Shown in pieces: positions 1 through 5,297 of a stretch of DNA of 5,503 nt. The translations under genes were made by a program, and so were the position numbers. Position 1 is the stretch's first letter; every line of letters starts with the position of its first letter. Origin of the DNA: Clostridiaceae bacterium (GTDB lineage: Bacteria > Bacillota > Clostridia > Acetivibrionales > DTU013); contig JAAZKL010000350.1 of NCBI GenBank assembly GCA_012799845.1, forward strand, positions 1 through 5,503. The letters run 5' to 3'. The notes under the pieces were generated by a model. The model did not search any database and had not been told where the DNA came from. It was given only the letters and a program-made list of their open reading frames with translations.

Positions 1-4
1 CGGC

Positions 5-53
5 CGAATTTTGAAAGCTTTAGTCGCTACGCTCCTTCAGCTTTCAAAATTCG
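5..53. repeat. Perfect 15-bp inverted repeat, hairpin-forming
   Basis: The arms CGAATTTTGAAAGCT (5-19) and AGCTTTCAAAATTCG (39-53) are exact reverse complements around a 19-nt loop. No T-tract follows on the + strand, so this is not an ordinary Rho-independent terminator for an upstream gene. It sits before the regulator operon. It could be an interspersed palindromic repeat, a protein-binding site, or the end of an element cut by the window edge. The structure is seen directly; its role is unknown. Confidence 0.7.
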
Positions 54-135
54 ATAAACACACCATGAAGTGAGCGTAAATCTAAAGAAAGGAATGTATG
101 ATTTAGTTGTCGACTATATCATACAAGTGTTCGTT

Positions 136-627
136 ATGGCAGATAAGATGGAAGAAATCCTTGAGATCCTCGAAAGGAACGCGAGAGCGAGCGTCGAAGA
201 AATAGCACTCATGCTGGACATGAGCGTTGAAGAAGTGCAGGAGGCCATAAAAAAGCTGGAAGAGGACAAGGTGATAGTCAGCTACAACACGCTGATCAAC
301 TGGGACAACTCCAACAAGGAAACCGTTACGGCGCTCATCGAGGTAAGAGTCACGCCCCAGAGAGGCCAGGGGTTTGACAAGGTGGCCGAGCGCATATACA
401 GGTATCCCCAGGTCAAGGCATGCTATCTTATGTCCGGCAGCTTCGACCTGACAGTGATCATAGAAGGCAAGAACATGAAGGAAGTAGCACTGTTCGTGGC
501 TGAAAAGCTTGCTCCGCTGGAAGGCGTGGTCAGCACCTCGACGCACTTTGTATTGAAAAAATACAAAAACGACGGTGTGATATTCGAAGAAAACGGCAAG
601 GATGACAGGGAGGCGTTGAGACTATGA
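136..627 (+). CDS. Lrp/AsnC-family transcriptional regulator
   Basis: A DNA-binding regulator of the feast/famine (Lrp/AsnC) family, which usually senses amino acids through an oligomeric RAM domain. From the ATG at 136 it is 163 residues, normal for the family. Residues 1-60 form the AsnC-type winged helix-turn-helix (EEIALMLDMSVEEVQEAIKKL, about 21-41, covers the HTH helices). Residues about 63-143 form the RAM domain, with the typical glycine-rich turn YLMSGSFDLTVIIEG at 97-111. The open frame extends back to a GTG at 70, but those 22 extra residues (MSVNLKK...) do not resemble the family, so 136 is preferred. No clear Shine-Dalgarno precedes 136; an AAAGAAAGG at 84-92 sits just before an in-frame ATG at 94, which remains an alternative start. 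The stop overlaps the aminotransferase start (ATGA, 624-627), so the two are probably translationally coupled. The regulator likely controls its own operon and amino-acid metabolism, which is inference from context. The effector is unknown. Confidence 0.9.
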   Translation: MADKMEEILEILERNARASVEEIALMLDMSVEEVQEAIKKLEEDKVIVSYNTLINWDNSNKETVTALIEVRVTPQRGQGFDKVAERIYRYPQVKACYLMSGSFDLTVIIEGKNMKEVALFVAEKLAPLEGVVSTSTHFVLKKYKNDGVIFEENGKDDREALRL

Positions 628-1793
628 ACCTGCAGGAAATGATTAGGCCAACGGTCAGAAATGTGCCGCCTTCCGGCATCAGAAAGTATTTTGACCTGCT
701 CAATGAAATGAAGGATGCCATTTCCCTGGGTGTGGGGGAACCGGATTTTGTTACTCCGTGGGCTATCAGGGAGGCCGGCATACATTCGCTTGAAAGAGGC
801 CATACCCATTACTCATCGAACCCTGGATTTATTGAGCTGAGGAGGCAGATTTCCCGGTACGTGGCAAAGAAGTACAATGTGGAATATGATCCGAAAACCG
901 ATATCATAGTGACAGTCGGCGCAAGTGAAGGGATAGACATAGCCCTGAGGGCGCTTGTCGGACCCGGGGACGAGGTCATCATACCTGAGCCTAGCTTTGT
1001 CGCATACAAGGGATGTACCGCGTTCACCGGTGCGACTCCCGTCGTTATTGAACTGAAAGAGGAAGACGAATTCAGGCTGAAGCCGGAACAGCTTGAAAAG
1101 GCGCTGACAGACAGAACAAAGGTGGTCATCCTCCCGTTCCCGAACAACCCCACCGGCGCTGTGATGCGGCCCGATGACCAGAGGAAGATAGTCGATGTGC
1201 TCAAGAACAGGGATGTGATTATCATATCCGACGAGATATACGCGGAACTCACCTATAGCGGGAAGCACGTATCATTTGCAAGCTACCCCGAGATAAGGGA
1301 CAAGACGATCCTCATAAACGGCTTCTCAAAGGCGTTTGCAATGACCGGTTGGAGGATAGGCTACGCTTGCGGGCATCCTGTGCTCATCGAAGCAATGAAC
1401 AAGATACATCAGTACGCCATAATGTGTTCGCCAACAACAGCCCAGTATGCCGCATCGGAAGCTTTGAACAGCTGTGACGATGAAGTGCAGGCCATGGTCA
1501 GGGAATACAACAGAAGAAGGCGTGTGATGGTCAAGGGCTTCAGGAGCGCCGGACTCAGTTGCTTCGAGCCTATGGGCGCATTCTATGTGTTCCCCTGTAT
1601 AAAATCAACTGGCATGACATCCGACGAATTCTGCGAAAAGCTCCTCGTGGAGGAAAAGGTGCTCACCGTACCGGGCACCGCCTTCGGCGCCTGCGGAGAA
1701 GGTTACATCAGGGCCACCTACGCCAACTCATATGAAAACATCGCCGAAGCAATGAGGCGCATCAGCAGCTTCGTAAGCAGGCACAGAAAGTGA
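624..1793 (+). CDS. PLP-dependent class I/II aminotransferase (aspartate/aromatic type)
   Basis: A 389-residue cytoplasmic fold-type I aminotransferase, a normal length for the Asp/aromatic aminotransferase Igamma group. Visible motifs are SGIRKYFDLL near the N-terminus, SLGVGEPDF, HTHYSSNPG, the cofactor-binding NPTG at 175-178, DEIY at 203-206 (Asp for the pyridine nitrogen, Tyr for the PLP O3'), the Schiff-base lysine K236 in SKAFAMTGWRIGY, and the substrate-carboxylate arginine R363 in YIRATYANS. It transfers an amino group between an amino acid and a 2-oxo acid. The exact substrate (aspartate, aromatic, or acetyl-diaminopimelate as in PatA) cannot be read from the sequence. AGGGAGG at 607-613 lies 10 nt before the ATG, inside the regulator gene. 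Coupling to an Lrp-type regulator suggests amino-acid-responsive control. The last 38 nt, encoding most of MRRISSFVSRHRK, are the first unit of a tandem repeat that continues past the stop, so the C-terminus may be recently reshaped. Confidence 0.93.
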   Translation: MNLQEMIRPTVRNVPPSGIRKYFDLLNEMKDAISLGVGEPDFVTPWAIREAGIHSLERGHTHYSSNPGFIELRRQISRYVAKKYNVEYDPKTDIIVTVGASEGIDIALRALVGPGDEVIIPEPSFVAYKGCTAFTGATPVVIELKEEDEFRLKPEQLEKALTDRTKVVILPFPNNPTGAVMRPDDQRKIVDVLKNRDVIIISDEIYAELTYSGKHVSFASYPEIRDKTILINGFSKAFAMTGWRIGYACGHPVLIEAMNKIHQYAIMCSPTTAQYAASEALNSCDDEVQAMVREYNRRRRVMVKGFRSAGLSCFEPMGAFYVFPCIKSTGMTSDEFCEKLLVEEKVLTVPGTAFGACGEGYIRATYANSYENIAEAMRRISSFVSRHRK

Positions 1794-2056
1794 GGCGCAT
1801 CAGCACATTCGTTAGCAGGCGCTGGCAATGAGGTGCATCAGCAGCATGGGAAACAGGCGCAGAAAGTGATCGGGATCAGCTGTTTGGGAAACAGGCGCAG
1901 AAGATGAGGCGTATCAGCGCATTCGCAAGCAGGCAAAACAAGTGGTCGGCATCAACAGCTTCGCAAACAAGCGAGTAAAATGGTCAGCATCAACAGCTTC
2001 GCAAACAAGCACAGAAGATGAGGCGCATCAGCGCATTCGTTAGCAGGCGAAGAAGA
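1753..2056 (+). repeat. Eight tandem 38-bp repeats straddling the aminotransferase stop
   Basis: Eight units of exactly 38 bp start at 1753, 1791, 1829, 1867, 1905, 1943, 1981 and 2019, with no length change between them. The consensus begins TGAGGCGCATCAGC and ends in GCAGGC-N-CAGAAG-like sequence. Unit 1 is the final coding stretch of the aminotransferase. The gene's TGA stop (1791-1793) is the first three bases of unit 2. Units diverge by substitution only. Distant units 2 and 8 are more alike than some neighbours, units 6 and 7 are nearly identical over their first 30 bases, and units 3 and 4 share GGGAAACAGGCGCAGAA. The period is not a multiple of three, so translation through the array would change frame in each unit. 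There are no unique spacers, so this is not CRISPR. The array forms most of the 3' UTR before the terminator. Confidence 0.93.
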
Positions 2057-2065
2057 TGAGCTGCG

Positions 2066-2120
2066 GAAAAACGGTTCTCTGGTTTCAGCAGAATGGTTTG
2101 AATCACAGAGACCGTTTTTT
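2066..2120 (+). terminator. Rho-independent terminator of the regulator/aminotransferase operon
   Basis: The left arm ACGGTTCTCTG (2071-2081) pairs with CAGAGACCGT (2106-2115), with one bulged T. A run of six T follows (2115-2120). Upstream A residues (2067-2071) can also pair with the T-tract, so the hairpin may work weakly in the opposite direction too. The loop is about 24 nt. It ends the transcript about 270 nt after the stop codon, beyond the tandem repeats. Confidence 0.85.
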
Positions 2121-2254
2121 CTTGCCTTGAAAGGGGACGCTTCTCTTGCATTTTCTCTTGCTGACACGCTTAGCACATGGGATAACTCCATTACTTTTGG
2201 CAATAAATGTTTTGTTTATCAACACTTATGAATAATAACCTATCTTTGATGATG
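2121..2254. other. Intergenic stretch with no recognised gene
   Basis: No credible coding frame is seen between the terminator and the repeat unit upstream of the nuclease gene. It contains a short direct repeat TTCTCTTGC (2141-2149 and 2153-2161) and a partial match to the flanking motif, ACTTTTGG (2193-2200). Base composition becomes more A+T-rich from here on. Confidence 0.5.
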
Positions 2255-2455
2255 TTTTTTTCAACTTTTGGGATGAGATACAATCTGTTTATAGATCTTT
2301 AAGAGTTTATTGCTATGTTTTTCAACTTTTGGGGATGGATTTGTTAAAGTATACCAAATTCATTAGCAATAACGAAGTCTAACTCGACTTTATGTTTACT
2401 AAATCAGATCAGAGAACAGTTCGCCACTGATTTTATTTCCCAAAACTTGAAAAAA
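2255..2455. repeat. Left flanking repeat unit of the nuclease gene (three motif copies +,+,-)
   Basis: Three copies of the motif TTTTTCAACTTTTGGG: copy 1 on + at 2255-2272, copy 2 on + at 2318-2333, and copy 3 inverted at 2439-2455 (CCCAAAACTTGAAAAA, one base off). The C of CAAC in copy 2 is 61 nt after that of copy 1, and the matching G in copy 3 is 126 nt after copy 2. Copies 2 and 3 form a near-perfect ~16-bp inverted repeat bracketing about 138 bp, resembling a small inverted-repeat (MITE-like) element. The same layout recurs at 3484-3680 with spacings of 62 and 126. Copy 3 contains the -35 box of the nuclease promoter. The role (operator, recombination site, structured RNA) is not known. 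Confidence 0.8.
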
Positions 2456-2475
2456 CTCACACTTCATCATATTAT
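2447..2475 (+). promoter_or_regulatory. Sigma-A-type promoter of the nuclease gene; predicts a leaderless mRNA
   Basis: -35 TTGAAA (2447-2452), a 17-nt spacer, and -10 TATTAT (2470-2475); each box matches 5 of 6 consensus bases. The last base of the -10 is 6 nt before the ATG at 2482, so the expected transcription start falls on or within a base or two of the start codon. No Shine-Dalgarno is present, which agrees with a leaderless message. The -35 is embedded in inverted motif copy 3, so a protein binding the motif would block RNA polymerase. Confidence 0.72.
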
Positions 2476-2481
2476 ATAAAC

Positions 2482-3357
2482 ATGAAAGGATATATTAGCC
2501 GTTTCTCTGCTGCGAAAATGTGGAACATACCGTGCATTGAAGCTGTTATCGGCAACGAGGTTACAGAGTCTGAAATTACCGATATTACAGTCTCAGATCA
2601 CAATGCGCGTTTTCTGATCAATGGTAAAAAAGTACACTCAACAGAAATGCGTCTACCCAATAAATCAATTCAAACTCTTAATGGTATAAAGGTATCATCA
2701 CCAGAATTACTATTCCTGGAACTTGCCAACAAACTAAGCATTCAACGACTTATTCTTCTTGGCTTACAGTTGTGTTCGCATCCGCCTGGCTGCCCATCCC
2801 GGGCTATCACGACAAAGCAGAAACTTGAAAGGTTCATATCAAAAACTGCAGGTCACCGGGGACACCGCAAAGCAATGAGAGCTTTGAAGTATATAGAAAA
2901 CGGTTCTGCATCAATTATGGAATCGCTCGCATACATGATTCTTACACTACCCCATGCAATGGGAGGTTATGGCCTGAAAGGTGCCGTTTTCAATTACGAA
3001 ATAAAACTTAGTAACAATGCCAGTATGCGCCTGGATCAAGACCGCTGCTTTTTGGATTTGTATTACAGGCATGCGAAAATAGGAGTAGAATATGATAGCT
3101 TTACTTTCCACAACAGTCCTTCCGAACAAGGGAGAGATGCAGTGCGCTCAGCCGTTCTCAGCAGGCAGGGCATAGAAGTATTACACATGTATACCATCCA
3201 ATTATATAATAAAGAAGCATGCAAGGATTTTGCATATAACCTAGCTGCTCATCTCGGTAAGCGCATTCAAATATGTACAAACAAGTTCGATGAAATGCAT
3301 ACCCTCTTGAGGGCACTATTACCTGATAAAAACCACTATCATGAGCTATTACCATAA
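2482..3357 (+). CDS. Orphan DUF559/Vsr-like PD-(D/E)XK nuclease candidate
   Basis: A 291-residue soluble protein with no signal peptide or membrane segment. The C-terminal half (about 141-260) reads like a DUF559/very-short-patch-repair endonuclease fold: a helix GSASIMESLAYMIL with acidic E147; a strand CFLDLYYRHAK with D192; then GVEYDSFTFH with E203 and D205 (the E-x-D pair) and H210; then GRDAVRSAVLSRQGIEVL, the usual D..R...L...G..V pattern. These four acids are the expected metal-binding set. The N-terminal half (SRFSAAKMWNIP, SSPELLFLELA, LGLQLC) has the pattern of a family of standalone proteins common in Actinobacteria/Coriobacteria and clostridia, whose biological role I do not know. 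The ATG at 2482 is chosen because the family pattern starts immediately and a promoter ends 6 nt upstream. No partner methylase, helicase or antitoxin is adjacent. Base and codon use is more A+T-rich than in the neighbours, which suggests acquisition. No clear terminator follows. Nuclease activity is inference from motifs. Confidence 0.75.
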   Translation: MKGYISRFSAAKMWNIPCIEAVIGNEVTESEITDITVSDHNARFLINGKKVHSTEMRLPNKSIQTLNGIKVSSPELLFLELANKLSIQRLILLGLQLCSHPPGCPSRAITTKQKLERFISKTAGHRGHRKAMRALKYIENGSASIMESLAYMILTLPHAMGGYGLKGAVFNYEIKLSNNASMRLDQDRCFLDLYYRHAKIGVEYDSFTFHNSPSEQGRDAVRSAVLSRQGIEVLHMYTIQLYNKEACKDFAYNLAAHLGKRIQICTNKFDEMHTLLRALLPDKNHYHELLP

Positions 3358-3483
3358 CTATTGCCTTATACCAATACTGGAAATCACCTCCACGGGCTAC
3401 CACCATGAATCATTATCGTAGGCCTTTGACATGGATTTGATATCGTCTGGCATTAACACCTTGCTTACTCTCACTTGCTAAAA
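3358..3483. other. Intergenic stretch after the nuclease gene
   Basis: No gene and no convincing terminator are seen. A TTGACA at 3426-3431 resembles a -35 box, but no acceptable -10 lies 16-18 nt downstream. Confidence 0.4.
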
Positions 3484-3680
3484 TTTTCAACTTTTGTCCA
3501 TATGTAACTCATGTGTTTCAGTTTATTTATCTTATAGTGCTAAGTTTTTCAACTTTTGGGTGTGCACATGTTGATTATCGCCATTTTCAAGGCTGATAAT
3601 GTGAACGAATTGTGATTTATGTAAACCTATTCGTGGTAATATGCGTTTGATATATGTTTTCTCTGCCCAAAAGTTGAAAA
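3484..3680. repeat. Right flanking repeat unit of the nuclease gene (three motif copies +,+,-)
   Basis: Copy 4 on + at 3484-3496 (TTTTCAACTTTTG, then diverging), copy 5 on + at 3545-3560, and copy 6 inverted at 3666-3680 (CCCAAAAGTTGAAAA). Spacings are 62 and 126 nt against 61 and 126 on the left side. Copies 5 and 6 form a perfect 15-bp inverted repeat. TGCTA stands a few bases before copies 2, 4 and 5. After both inverted copies comes TCACAC. The interval between copies 5 and 6 keeps scattered identity with the left one (for example TGTT...TAT, ATAA...GAA, TTTATGT..AC), as expected of an old duplication. The -35-like TTGAAA survives in copy 6 (3674-3679), but no -10 lies 17 nt on. Confidence 0.8.
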
Positions 3681-3700
3681 TATTCACACAAAACCTCATT

Positions 3701-3717
3701 GAACAGAAACTCTGTTC
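3701..3717. repeat. Short perfect hairpin 7-3-7
   Basis: GAACAGA (3701-3707), AAC, TCTGTTC (3711-3717). No T-tract follows. It could be an operator half-site pair or chance; the spacing does not fit the Firmicute LexA box. Confidence 0.4.
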
Positions 3718-3870
3718 CTGCAATATGACATACAACCAAACAGTGACCCTCCTGTACCTTAATAGGCATACGGTTTCACTTAATATAGTATTTGCAAAGG
3801 TAAAAACACTGGATAATACATATGTATAAAAGAGCTACGGCAAATCTTCTACCTGTGCTGCGAAATATAA

Positions 3871-3901
3871 TGAACCGTTTTTCTCATATACAAGCGGTTC
3901 A
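3871..3901. repeat. Inverted repeat TGAACCG / CGGTTCA
   Basis: Exact 7-bp arms at 3871-3877 and 3895-3901 around a 17-nt loop, lying upstream of the prfB promoter. No T-tract follows on + and only a weak one on -, so terminator function is doubtful. Confidence 0.4.
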
Positions 3902-3949
3902 GTCCATGTCCTGATTTGATGATGGCAAACCTCTGTCCCAAAATCCACT

Positions 3950-3977
3950 TTTACAAGCGCACTTTTTCTGTTATAGT
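3950..3977 (+). promoter_or_regulatory. Sigma-A-type promoter of prfB
   Basis: -35 TTTACA (3950-3955), a 16-nt spacer, and -10 TATAGT (3972-3977), each 5 of 6 to consensus. Transcription would start near 3984, giving a leader of about 113 nt before the proposed prfB start. This is the best promoter match upstream of prfB. Confidence 0.65.
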
Positions 3978-4001
3978 ATTAGCGGGAAAGGCGGTTTATA
4001 T

Positions 4002-4091
4002 ATGGGGGAGAATGATTCATATTTAACATATATAAAGTGCTTCGCCAAATATCAATATATTATGGTAGAAAAAATTCACCAAAGGAGTTGA
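4002..4091 (+). CDS. Possible 29-codon leader ORF upstream of prfB, ending in UGA
   Basis: The ATG at 4002 opens a 29-residue frame, MGENDSYLTYIKCFAKYQYI followed by MVEKIHQRS, ending with TGA at 4089-4091. GGCGG at 3990-3994 lies 7 nt upstream as a plausible ribosome-binding site, and the predicted transcript start is just before that. A second in-frame ATG occurs at 4062. Its last codons (CAA AGG AGT TGA) contain the prfB Shine-Dalgarno, and its stop overlaps a TTG (TTGA, 4088-4091). UGA is the stop codon read by release factor 2, the product of the next gene, so a regulatory link is possible. The peptide resembles nothing I recognise and may simply be an open frame. It is not one of the genes usually found before prfB. 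Confidence 0.35.
   Translation: MGENDSYLTYIKCFAKYQYIMVEKIHQRS
4081..4087 (+). promoter_or_regulatory. Ribosome-binding site that decides the prfB start
   Basis: AAAGGAG is a strong Shine-Dalgarno. In the prfB 5' frame the only candidates after it are TTG at 4088 (0 nt away, too close), ATA at 4091 (3 nt) and ATT at 4097 (9 nt, good spacing). No ATG or GTG is available in frame, which points to the rare ATT. Confidence 0.7.
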
Positions 4092-4096
4092 TAAAG

Positions 4097-5198
4097 ATTC
4101 TCGAACTGGAACAGTTCAGACAGGAGATTGAAATCCTGGGCAAAGATATCGATGAAATGGGGGCTTCACTTTGACATCGCCAGGCTGAAGATCGAAATTG
4201 AGGAACTGGAAAACAAAGCTGCAGAGCCCGGTTTCTGGGACGATATCGAAAACTCCCAGAAGGTCCTGCAGAAGACGAAGGCTTTGAAGACGAAAGTCGA
4301 AACCTACGAGAAGCTGGTTTCTGACTTCGAAGACCTCGTGGTTCTCAATGAACTGGGGATCGAAGAACAGGATGAGTCGATCATCCCGGAAATCAGGCAG
4401 GAGTTTGAAAGGCTGAAGTATGCATACGGCAAGCTGAAGCTCGAAACACTGCTCAGCGGCCCATATGACAGGAACAACGCCATTATGACGATGCATGCGG
4501 GAGCAGGTGGTACTGAAGCGCAGGATTGGGTGCAGATGTTGTTCAGGATGTATACGCGCTGGGCAGAAGACCACCAGTATACGGTCAGGACGCTGGACTA
4601 CCTCGACGGGGACGAAGCCGGGATCAAAAGCGCGACGATACAGATAATCGGAGAGAATGCCTACGGGTACCTCCGTTCGGAGAAGGGGGTGCACCGCCTT
4701 GTAAGGATATCGCCGTTTGACGCGTCAGGCAGGAGGCATACTTCTTTCGCATCCGTGGACGTTATGCCGGAACTGGATGAAGAGATACAGGTGGAAATAA
4801 ACCCTGAAGACCTTAGAATCGATACCTACAGATCCAGCGGCGCGGGCGGTCAGCATGTCAACAAGACCGAATCGGCGGTCAGGATAACCCACATCCCGAC
4901 AGGCATAGTGGTGGCATGCCAGAATGAAAGGTCGCAGATCCAGAACAGGGAAACCGCAATGAAAATGCTCAAGGCAAAGCTGCTGGAACTGAAAGAACGC
5001 GAGCAGAAGGAGAAGATCGAGGACCTCAAGGGTGTCCAGATGGACATAGCCTGGGGCAGCCAGATAAGGTCGTATGTATTCTGCCCATACACGATGGTGA
5101 AGGATCACAGGACCAACTACGAGACAGGTGACGTGGATGCTGTAATGGACGGCGATCTGGATAAGTTCATACATGCATACCTTTCAATGAAACAGTAA
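4097..5198 (+). CDS. prfB: Peptide chain release factor 2, with programmed +1 frameshift
   Basis: RF2 recognises UGA and UAA on the ribosome and triggers peptide release. The protein is made from two frames: 4097-4171 encodes 25 residues (start, then LELEQFRQEI...EMGASL) and ends at an in-frame TGA (4172-4174). A +1 shift continues with 4173-5198 (DIARLKIEIEEL...). The joined product is about 366 residues, against 365 in E. coli. With the ATT at 4097 as codon 1, the UGA is codon 26, the stop-codon-reading SPF lies at 205-207 and the catalytic GGQ at 250-252, exactly the E. coli numbering, which supports this start. The N-terminal helical domain includes the RF2-typical PGFWDD. AHAGAGGTEAQDW-like and TSFASVDVMPEL segments are also present. 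An open frame beginning with TTG at 4128 in the downstream frame is not the real start. ATT would be an unusual initiator, known from infC; TTG 4088 is the alternative, or ATT may be a sequencing error for ATG. Expression is expected to be autoregulated by RF2 level. Confidence 0.93.
4159..4175 (+). promoter_or_regulatory. prfB programmed +1 frameshift site
   Basis: The slip site CTT TGA C (4169-4175) is the conserved RF2 sequence: the tRNA on CUU slips to UUU when UGA decoding is slow, and reading resumes at GAC (4173). A G-run (4159-4163) acts as the internal Shine-Dalgarno. It is separated from CTT by 5 nt (CTTCA), whereas E. coli and B. subtilis have 3 nt. This allows five base pairs with the anti-Shine-Dalgarno in a shifted register. 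Confidence 0.9.
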
Positions 5199-5287
5199 GC
5201 GGTGTGAAGCAATGAGCGGCATTAAGCAGTAGTGGTGTGAAGCATCGGGCAACAATAGGCGGTGTACATCAATGAGCTGCCGCTGAG
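5193..5287 (+). repeat. Degenerate ~17-bp tandem repeats starting at the prfB stop
   Basis: Units begin CA and run 5193-5209 (CAGTAAGCGGTGTGAAG), 5210-5226 (CAATGAGCGGCATTAAG), 5227-5242 (CAGTAGTGGTGTGAAG), 5243-5252 (short), 5253-5269 (CAATAGGCGGTGTACAT) and 5270-5287. The first unit contains the last prfB codon and stop (CAG TAA). The array fills almost the whole 99-nt gap to the next gene, and its last unit supplies that gene's ribosome-binding site (GAGG, 5285-5288). Confidence 0.75.
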
Positions 5288-5297
5288 GTATTTGGGC

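Larger units (their letters stand above)
3681..3949. other. Gene-free stretch between the right repeat and the prfB promoter
   Basis: No credible coding sequence; a 62-codon open frame crossing the repeat has no ribosome-binding site and no recognisable pattern. Two small inverted repeats are listed separately. The stretch occupies the position, relative to the right repeat unit, that the nuclease gene occupies relative to the left unit. It could therefore hold the decayed remains of a second copy, but I see no protein similarity that proves this. Confidence 0.4.

Noticed and set aside
65..106. Two minimal ORFs ATG AAG TGA (65-73) and ATG ATT TAG (98-106) as regulatory elements
   Set aside because: Two-codon frames arise easily by chance; only the second has a Shine-Dalgarno-like AAAGGA nearby, which is not enough.
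70..135. GTG 70 as the regulator start
   Set aside because: The 22 extra residues do not resemble Lrp/AsnC proteins and there is no fitting ribosome-binding site before 70; the family pattern begins at about residue 23 of that frame.
1753..2056. CRISPR array
   Set aside because: The 38-bp units are directly adjacent with no unique spacers and diverge along their whole length.
3158..3406. 82-codon minus-strand ORF overlapping the nuclease gene 3' end
   Set aside because: Antisense shadow of the nuclease frame with no recognisable domain. A GGAGGTGA on the minus strand near 3385 has no fitting start.
3679..3688. DnaA-box-like ATATTCACA
   Set aside because: One mismatch to TTATNCACA, single, and explained by the repeat sequence around motif copy 6; no origin features nearby.
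3701..3717. LexA (SOS) box
   Set aside because: GAAC and GTTC are 9 nt apart, not the 4 nt of the Firmicute consensus.
3641..3829. 62-codon + strand ORF
   Set aside because: It runs through the repeat motif, has no ribosome-binding site and no protein-like pattern.
3871..3901. Terminator for the nuclease gene
   Set aside because: It is over 500 nt from the gene and no T-tract follows on the + strand.
4128..5198. prfB as a single uninterrupted 356-residue ORF starting at TTG 4128
   Set aside because: Its first 15 residues (MKSWAKISMKWGLHF) are an out-of-frame reading. The family N-terminus LELEQFRQEIE...GASL lies in the other frame and joins at CTT TGA C.
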